A stretch of DNA of 13,705 nucleotides from CAIYRG01 sp035318785. Lineage in GTDB: Bacteria; Pseudomonadota; Alphaproteobacteria; Micropepsales; Micropepsaceae. Positions 5,964-13,705 of this stretch are shown here, one piece after another. The notes under the pieces are model-generated. The model searched no databases and was not told where the DNA came from. It saw only the letters and a program-made list of their open reading frames with translations. Location of the stretch: positions 1-13,705 of the forward strand of contig DATHDZ010000186.1 of the NCBI GenBank assembly GCA_035318785.1, read 5' to 3'. Within the stretch, counting starts at the first letter, position 1; every line of letters starts with the position of its first letter. Both the position numbers and the translations under genes were made by a program.

Positions 5964-8066
5964 TCAGCCGGTCCGCAAATAGCGGACGGCTTCGTCCTGC
6001 TCGAACAGATAGAGCAGCGCCCTCAGGGCTTCGCCGCGGGCCGATTTCAATCCGCCGTCGCGTTGCAGGATGAGCTGCACATCGTCGCGGGCGGCGGCCA
6101 ACAATTCGCCGTGCAGTGAAAGGTCGGCGAAATGGAATTCCGGCAGGCCACTCTGCTTGGTGCCGAGAAGCTCGCCCGCGCCGCGCAGGCGCAGATCCTC
6201 TTCGGCGATGACAAACCCATCATCGGTCGCCCGTAGCGCGGCCAGACGCTGCTTGGCGGTCGGCCCCAGCGCCCCGTGATAGACCAGCAGACACGTCGAG
6301 CGCGCCGACCCGCGGCCCACCCGCCCGCGCAGCTGGTGAAGCTGGGCAAGGCCGAAGCGTTCGGCATGTTCGACCACCATGATCGATGCCTCGGGAATAT
6401 CCACGCCGACTTCGATGACCGTGGTGGCCACCAGCACGCGCGTTTCGCCCATTTTGAACGCGGCCATCGCCGCATCGCGCTCCGGCCCCTTCAGGCGGCC
6501 ATGCACCAGCCCGACTTTCGGGCCGAACACTTTGCGCAAACTCGCAGCGCGTTCTTCCGCCGCCGCGAGGTCGGACTTTTCCGATTCTTCCACCAGCGGG
6601 CACACCCAATAGGCCCGCGCGCCTTTGGCGAGCGCCCGTTTCAGCGCTTCGGTGACTTCGTCCAGCCGCGCGGCGGGAAGCACACGCGTCTCGACGGGGC
6701 GCCGGCCCGGCGGCTTTCCGGTCAGCCGGGACACATCCATGTCGCCATAGGCCGTGAGCTGGAGCGTGCGGGGTATCGGGGTCGCGGTCATCACCAGCAC
6801 GTCGGCAGGACGCTCGCCCTTGCCTTGGAGCTGCATCCGCTGGTGGACACCGAAACGATGCTGCTCGTCTACGACCGCCAAAGCGAGATCGCGAAACCGC
6901 ACATCCTCGGAGAAGATGGCATGGGTGCCGACGAGAATATCGATCTCACCCGCCTCAAGAGCCGCCACAATGGCTGTCCGCGGCGCGCCTCGCTCCCGCC
7001 CCGTCAGGAGGGCTACCCGGACCCCGGCTGCCTTTGCCATGCCCTCTAGAGAGGCCAGATGCTGGCGAGCGAGGATTTCCGTCGGCGCCATGAAAGCGCC
7101 CTGGCTTCCCGCCTCGACGGCGTTCAGAAGCGCTGCCATCGCGACCACGGTCTTGCCCGCGCCGACATCACCCTGCAGAAGGCGCACCATGCGCGACGGG
7201 GATTCCATGTCCGCGGTGATTTCGGCGATCGCTTTGGTCTGTGCCTCCGTCAATTGAAATGGCAGCGCCGAGAAGGCCTTGCGGCGCAAAGCTCCGGGAC
7301 TTTTCAGCGCCCGTCCGGGCTGGCGCCGGACGCTGTCGCGGATGAGCGCGAGTGCCAATTGATTGGCGAGCAATTCATCATAGGCAAGGCGTCTGCGCGC
7401 CACGGTTATGGGCGCGAGATCCGCATCCGATCGCGGGGCATGGGCGGCGCGAAGTGCGTCGGCAAAACGCGGCCAACCCTGTTTTACGCGGTAGCTCTCG
7501 TCCTGCCATTCCGGCAGATCGGGAAGGCGATCCAGCGCGTGGCGCACTGCCTTGCCCAAAACGCGAGGCGACAATGCTTCGGTGGTAGGGTAGACGGCCT
7601 CGACATCGGGAATGGCGGAGGGCTCTTCGGGCGATGCGATATAGTCGGGATGCGCCATCTGCAGACGCCCGCTAAAGCTGTCGATGCGGCCCGACAGGAT
7701 GCGGCGCGAGCCGGGCGGCAGAACTTTGAGGATGTGGTCTTCATGCGGCGTGAAGTAGACGACCTCCATCGCGGCGGTGTCATCGGTCGTCAATACGCGA
7801 TAAGGCAGCCTGCGTCCTCGCACCGCCGGCTTGTGATCGAGTACATTCACGGTGACCGTGGCAATGCGACCTGGCTCGGCTGCGATCAGCTTGGGCCGGT
7901 AGCGCCGGTCGATAGTCCCCGCCGGCAGATGAAAGGCGAGATCGAGCACACGGGGCGCCCGGGCCCCGGTTCCGAGCGCTTTGGCAACGAGCTTCTCGAT
8001 CTTGGGGCCGACGCCCGGCAGGACTCGGCTTTCCGCAAACAGAGGATTGAGAATCGCGGGACGCAT
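5964..8066 (-). CDS. recG: ATP-dependent DNA helicase RecG
   Basis: 700 residues from ATG 8064-8066, the usual RecG size. RecG is a monomeric double-strand translocase that remodels stalled forks and branched DNA, driving fork regression. The N-terminal helical part begins LNPLFAESRVLPGVGPK. The wedge/OB domain for junction binding covers roughly 60-150. Helicase motifs follow: Walker A GDVGAGKT (299-306), Walker B DEQH (400-403), TATPIPRT (427-434). The C-terminal lobe holds VATTVIEVGVDIP, HQLRGRVGRG and the LRGAGELLG segment of the RecG/Mfd TRG region. The frame can start two codons earlier at TTG 8072 or GTG 8069, but ATG 8066 matches the family start. It is divergent from sdhE, 47 bases away. 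A bulged hairpin (5967-5990) in its last codons could slow transcription from the convergent glycine-zipper gene. Confidence 0.97.
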   Translation of the reverse strand: MRPAILNPLFAESRVLPGVGPKIEKLVAKALGTGARAPRVLDLAFHLPAGTIDRRYRPKLIAAEPGRIATVTVNVLDHKPAVRGRRLPYRVLTTDDTAAMEVVYFTPHEDHILKVLPPGSRRILSGRIDSFSGRLQMAHPDYIASPEEPSAIPDVEAVYPTTEALSPRVLGKAVRHALDRLPDLPEWQDESYRVKQGWPRFADALRAAHAPRSDADLAPITVARRRLAYDELLANQLALALIRDSVRRQPGRALKSPGALRRKAFSALPFQLTEAQTKAIAEITADMESPSRMVRLLQGDVGAGKTVVAMAALLNAVEAGSQGAFMAPTEILARQHLASLEGMAKAAGVRVALLTGRERGAPRTAIVAALEAGEIDILVGTHAIFSEDVRFRDLALAVVDEQHRFGVHQRMQLQGKGERPADVLVMTATPIPRTLQLTAYGDMDVSRLTGKPPGRRPVETRVLPAARLDEVTEALKRALAKGARAYWVCPLVEESEKSDLAAAEERAASLRKVFGPKVGLVHGRLKGPERDAAMAAFKMGETRVLVATTVIEVGVDIPEASIMVVEHAERFGLAQLHQLRGRVGRGSARSTCLLVYHGALGPTAKQRLAALRATDDGFVIAEEDLRLRGAGELLGTKQSGLPEFHFADLSLHGELLAAARDDVQLILQRDGGLKSARGEALRALLYLFEQDEAVRYLRTG

Positions 8067-8113
8067 CACCAAAAATCTATCGGATTCGTTGCATTAGCGC
8101 GTTATAGAGCCGC

Positions 8114-8389
8114 ATGACCGAATTGACCGATATCGACATTCGCCGGAAGAAAGCCTTGTTCCGTGCGCAACGCCGCGGCTTCAGAGAGCTTGACCTCATT
8201 TTCGGCGCCTTCGCGGATGCGCATTTGATGGCTCTTGAAGGGGGCGAACTGGAACGTTTTGAGGCGTTGCTCTCGGTGCCCGACTGGCAGATGTTCGATT
8301 GGATCATGGGCCATGTGGCGGTGCCGCAGGCCTTTGATGACGGGGTCTTCGCGCGCCTGTGCGCGTATCGGCAAAACCTTTCGTCCTGA
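8114..8389 (+). CDS. sdhE: FAD assembly factor SdhE (succinate dehydrogenase assembly factor 2)
   Basis: 91 residues, the normal size for the SdhE/YgfY/DUF339 family, which promotes covalent flavinylation of SdhA in the cytoplasm. The conserved RGxxE motif appears in RRGFRELDLIF (residues about 19-29), and the downstream acidic and aromatic segment (LEGGELERFEALLSVPDWQMFDWIMG) matches the family's helical fold. The protein is small, soluble and has no signal peptide or membrane segment. It is the first gene of a probable sdhE-mfd transcription unit (15 bases between stop and next start), divergent from recG. This recG-sdhE-mfd neighbourhood is common in Alphaproteobacteria and supports the call. 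The Shine-Dalgarno is weak (AGAG upstream of ATG). Confidence 0.93.
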   Translation: MTELTDIDIRRKKALFRAQRRGFRELDLIFGAFADAHLMALEGGELERFEALLSVPDWQMFDWIMGHVAVPQAFDDGVFARLCAYRQNLSS

Positions 8390-8404
8390 CGCGGTGGCAA
8401 TTTC

Positions 8405-11911
<3,507 letters not shown>

Positions 11912-11970
11912 CGCGCTTGCCAGTCTCTAAGGCGCCACGCTAGACCGCTCACGTGATTTGCGAGCTCTCA

Positions 11971-12153
11971 CCCCTCACCCCTAACGCTCGGTCGGCGAAA
12001 GCTGCACCGGAGCTTTCGCTTTCGCCCTCGACCCCGCGTTGGGGGAGGGGGACTGCGGAGTTTCACCTCCCCCAGCGCGGGGAGAGCCTGCCCCCGACTG
12101 GATCGGGGGTCGCTCCCGCAAGCGCGACAGCGCGTAAGGGAGCGGGTGGGGGG
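11971..12153. repeat. Hairpin-rich intergenic repeat element 1 (REP/MITE-like), between mfd and the GT10 gene
   Basis: The ends are inverted: CCCCTCACCC (11971-11980) can pair with GGGTGGGGGG (12144-12153) with one G-U. Inside are four hairpins: GCGAAAGCT/AGCTTTCGC, a perfect 9-bp stem (11995-12019); a 17-bp stem with one G-U, arms 12032-12048 and 12066-12082; CCCCCGA/TCGGGGG (12091-12109); and CGCTCCC/GGGAGCG (12111-12144) enclosing CGCG/CGCG. The right end GAGCGGGTGGGGG (12140-12152) is identical to that of element 2 (13230-13242). There is no coding capacity that looks real. The element lies 20 bases before the GT10 start. Such structure is typical of palindromic intergenic repeats; the family cannot be named without a genome search. 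Confidence 0.75.
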
Positions 12154-12173
12154 ATCCGCGACGAGTTGCCGAC

Positions 12174-13103
12174 ATGAAACCGCAGCTTCGCGTCGCCTTC
12201 GCCTATTTCTGGCCGGGCTTCACGCCGGATCATTTTCGCGCCTTCTTTCCCTTCGTCTACGACAAATACGATCTCGTCCCGTCGCAGAATCCGGAAATCG
12301 TTTTCTATTCCGTCTTCGCGCCGCAGTTCCGCCCCTATGCCGACCCGCGCCATCACGCGCCGGTGGCGCGCATCAGTGCGGGGAATTATTTGCGCGTCTT
12401 CTTTACCGGCGAGAATTTCGAGCCCGATATGGATGGCTGCGAATTCGCCATGACGTTTTCGGCGCTTGTCGATCACCCCAACCATCTGCGCTTGCCGCTA
12501 TGGGTCTATGAGGGGCGCGGCTGGGGCTACGGGCCCGAGCGGCTGGTGAAAGCCGCCGCGACCGATTGGGAAAAAGTCGCACACGAGAAAACCCAGTTCT
12601 GCAATTTCGTCTATCTGCACGAAGTGCCGTATCGCGACGCGATCTTTCGCATGCTGAACGCCTATAAACGCGTCGATGCCGCGGGCCGCCAACTCAACAA
12701 TATGAATGGCTGGACCGTGCCGATGGTCCCCAATCGCGCAGCGGGCAAGGTGGAGTTCTTCCGGCGCTACAAATTCACGCTGGCGATCGAGAACACGATC
12801 TGGCCAGGCTACATGACCGAGAAGCTGGTCGATCCGATGTTCGCAGGCAGCATTCCCATTTATGTCGGCGATACGCAGGCCACGCTGTCTTTCGATCCCG
12901 CGGGCTATATCGACTTCACCAAATTCTCGACCATGAAGGAGATGCTGGCTTTCGTGCGCGAGGTCGACAATGACCGCGATCTCTATTTCAAGATGCTGGC
13001 GGCGCCGTTCTATCGCGGCAACGCCATCCCTGATTACGCGCGCGACCAAACGAGTCTCGCCTTCTTCGACCGCATCATCGCCGCCGCGCTGACGCGGCGG
13101 TAG
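12174..13103 (+). CDS. Glycosyltransferase family 10 (alpha-1,3-fucosyltransferase-like)
   Basis: 309 residues from ATG 12174. GT10 enzymes transfer fucose from GDP-fucose to GlcNAc or glucose on surface glycans. Visible GT10 motifs are the N-terminal-half FTGEN (77-81), QFCNFVY (141-147) followed later by YKRVDAAGRQLNN, and the C-terminal donor-binding signature YKFTLAIENTIWPGYMTEKL (199-218), with Glu206-Asn207 and the PGY-TEK core, then GSIPIYVGD (225-233). No signal peptide or transmembrane segment is seen, so it acts in the cytoplasm, as bacterial GT10 enzymes do. No GDP-fucose synthesis gene or other glycan cluster gene is adjacent, so it is an orphan here. No good ribosome-binding site is visible, and its upstream leader is almost wholly repeat element 1. 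The fold and family are strongly supported; the actual sugar and acceptor are not known. Confidence 0.88.
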   Translation: MKPQLRVAFAYFWPGFTPDHFRAFFPFVYDKYDLVPSQNPEIVFYSVFAPQFRPYADPRHHAPVARISAGNYLRVFFTGENFEPDMDGCEFAMTFSALVDHPNHLRLPLWVYEGRGWGYGPERLVKAAATDWEKVAHEKTQFCNFVYLHEVPYRDAIFRMLNAYKRVDAAGRQLNNMNGWTVPMVPNRAAGKVEFFRRYKFTLAIENTIWPGYMTEKLVDPMFAGSIPIYVGDTQATLSFDPAGYIDFTKFSTMKEMLAFVREVDNDRDLYFKMLAAPFYRGNAIPDYARDQTSLAFFDRIIAAALTRR

Positions 13104-13104
13104 C

Positions 13105-13242
13105 CCCCCACCGGCTCACCGCATGTGCTGTTCGCCACCTCTCCCGCACGCGGGGGAGGAAAATTTGCGTTAGCGCGTATTTGGTTTTCCTCCCCTGCGA
13201 AGCGGGGGAGGTCGCGAGCGCGAAAGCGCGAGCGGGTGGGGG
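13105..13242. repeat. Hairpin-rich intergenic repeat element 2 (REPIN/MITE-like), after the GT10 gene
   Basis: Imperfect 13-bp terminal inverted repeats: CCCCCACCGGCTC (13105-13117) and GAGCGGGTGGGGG (13230-13242), one mismatch. Two internal hairpins are themselves in inverted arrangement: 13138-13159 (CCTCTCCCGC/GCGGGGGAGG) and 13189-13211 (CCTCCCCTGC-GAA-GCGGGGGAGG). The arms GCGGGGGAGGAAAA (13150-13163) and TTTTCCTCCCCTGC (13185-13198) form a 14-bp inverted repeat with one mismatch, as in a REP doublet. A GCGC-GAAA-GCGC hairpin (13218-13229) precedes the right end. Shares its right end and the preceding CGCG module with element 1. It begins within a base or two of the GT10 stop and ends 13 bases before the aldehyde dehydrogenase remnant. 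Confidence 0.78.
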
Positions 13243-13255
13243 CGAGGGAGGGGAG

Positions 13256-13390
13256 TCACCCCACGGTGATGTAGGTGGTCTTCAGCTGGCTGTATTTGTC
13301 GATCGCGTGAAGCGACTTGTCGCGGCCGAAGCCCGATTGCTTGTATCCGCCGAACGGCACTTCGATGCCGCCGCCGTGAGAGCCATCGCG
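13256..13390 (-). pseudogene. 3' remnant of an aldehyde dehydrogenase gene
   Basis: The minus strand encodes GGGIEVPFGGYKQSGFGRD, then KSLHAIDKYSQLKTT, ending YITVG and a TGA at 13258-13256. This is the well-known C-terminal segment of NAD(P)-dependent aldehyde dehydrogenases (PFGGYKQSG-GR motif and the oligomerisation tail). Only about 40 residues of a roughly 490-residue enzyme are present. Upstream (higher coordinates) the frame stays open to 13567 but loses all family resemblance at about 13385-13390, where the sequence becomes the leader of the GAF-domain gene on the other strand. The catalytic Cys and NAD-binding domain are absent, so it cannot be an active enzyme. The right boundary is approximate. 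A deletion or insertion at this junction is the likely cause. Confidence 0.75.
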
Positions 13391-13447
13391 AACTGCGGCC
13401 GGAGCCGTTATGCTGCCCTCACCGTCTAAGCCGAGGAACTGCTCCCC

Positions 13448-13705
13448 ATGAACGAGAGTATCCACGGAGAAAGGACTGCTTCTGAGCTGCAAGATCGGGT
13501 AACCGAACTCATGGAGCAACAGACGGCCATCTCGGAAGTGCTGCGCGCCATTGCGAGCTCGCCTCACGACTTGCAGCCTATCTTCGACGCCATCCTCGAC
13601 AGCGCCACACGTCTCTGTCGAGCAGACATAGGCACCTTACGTCTCTCCGAAGGAGGCGGCCTTCGTCGCGTGGCGGTGCGAGGGGACCCGCATTTGGTTA
13701 ATCTG
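13448..13705 (+). CDS. GAF-domain signalling protein, N-terminal part (probable sensor kinase or cyclase)
   Basis: The frame opens at ATG 13448 and runs 86 codons to the right edge without a stop. A ribosome-binding site GAGGAA (13433-13438) lies 9 bases upstream. Residues about 12-30 (ELQDRVTELMEQQTAISEV) form a charged, coiled-coil-like linker leading to LRAIASSPHDLQPIFDAILD, then SATRLCRADIGTLRLSEGGG. This is the characteristic opening of a GAF domain found in many alphaproteobacterial multi-domain sensor histidine kinases, and also in some adenylate cyclases and diguanylate cyclases. GAF domains bind small ligands or pigments, or act as dimer modules. No signal peptide or membrane helix is seen, so a soluble cytoplasmic sensor is likely. 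The output domain lies outside the window. Its leader abuts the truncated aldehyde dehydrogenase. Confidence 0.82.
   Translation, partial: MNESIHGERTASELQDRVTELMEQQTAISEVLRAIASSPHDLQPIFDAILDSATRLCRADIGTLRLSEGGGLRRVAVRGDPHLVNL

Noticed and set aside
5967..5990. Bulged hairpin in the recG 3' end as terminator for the glycine-zipper gene
   Set aside because: The stem (GTCCGC/GCGGAC plus GCC/GGC) is real but no T-tract follows, so it is noted only within the recG entry.
8067..8072. TTG or GTG start two codons or one codon upstream of the recG ATG
   Set aside because: The ATG at 8066 matches the usual RecG N-terminus (MRP..LNPLFA); the earlier codons add nothing recognisable.
7059..8117. Long plus-strand frames inside recG (also 6276-7049)
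   Set aside because: Antisense to a complete RecG with all helicase motifs; low-complexity Arg/His/Gly-rich composition.
11953..12177. Small open frames on both strands inside repeat element 1
   Set aside because: They are built from hairpin repeats, with Pro/Ser/Arg/Gly-rich translations and no homology features.
13181..13429. 82-codon plus-strand frame over repeat element 2 and the dehydrogenase remnant
   Set aside because: It runs antisense to a clear aldehyde dehydrogenase C-terminus and starts inside a repeat.

Overview
The window looks chromosomal and alphaproteobacterial. The grounds are high GC, the recG | sdhE-mfd layout, protein sequences of alphaproteobacterial type, and two exact matches (GGAAC-N17-CGTT) to the promoter consensus of EcfG, the general-stress sigma factor found in Alphaproteobacteria. 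The species cannot be named from the sequence.

Layout. (a) 1-2023: the 3' end of a SAM-dependent methyltransferase resembling the PhcB / 3-hydroxypalmitate methyl ester type (+) converges on a six-helix membrane histidine kinase (-). Between and into the kinase end lies a threefold 75-bp tandem repeat that carries the last ten kinase codons and the stop. (b) 2102-5402: a nucleotide-sugar block of galU (-), a UDP-glucuronate 4-epimerase (+) and ugd (-). Together these turn glucose-1-phosphate into UDP-glucose, UDP-glucuronate and UDP-galacturonate, precursors for acidic surface polysaccharide or lipopolysaccharide. The epimerase and ugd stop codons are one base apart. (c) 5403-5956: an intergenic stretch with an EcfG-type promoter and a leader hairpin, then a small exported glycine-zipper protein. 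(d) 5964-11911: a housekeeping block with recG (-) divergent from sdhE-mfd (+), covering replication-fork repair, flavinylation of succinate dehydrogenase and transcription-coupled repair. (e) 11912-13447: a GT10 (fucosyltransferase-like) glycosyltransferase gene, flanked on each side by a related hairpin-rich repeat element and followed by a 3' remnant of an aldehyde dehydrogenase gene. (f) 13448-13705: the start of a GAF-domain signalling protein that runs off the window.

The most notable signals are as follows. EcfG-type promoters sit in front of galU and of the glycine-zipper gene, and the second is nearly palindromic and could also face ugd; this would link envelope sugar supply and an envelope protein to the general stress response. 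A PhcB-like methyltransferase lies tail-to-tail with a membrane kinase, a possible lipid-signal sensing pair. Two repeat elements sharing a 13-base right end bracket an orphan GT10 gene, and one of them occupies almost all of its upstream leader. No tRNA, rRNA, CRISPR array, transposase or phage gene was found.
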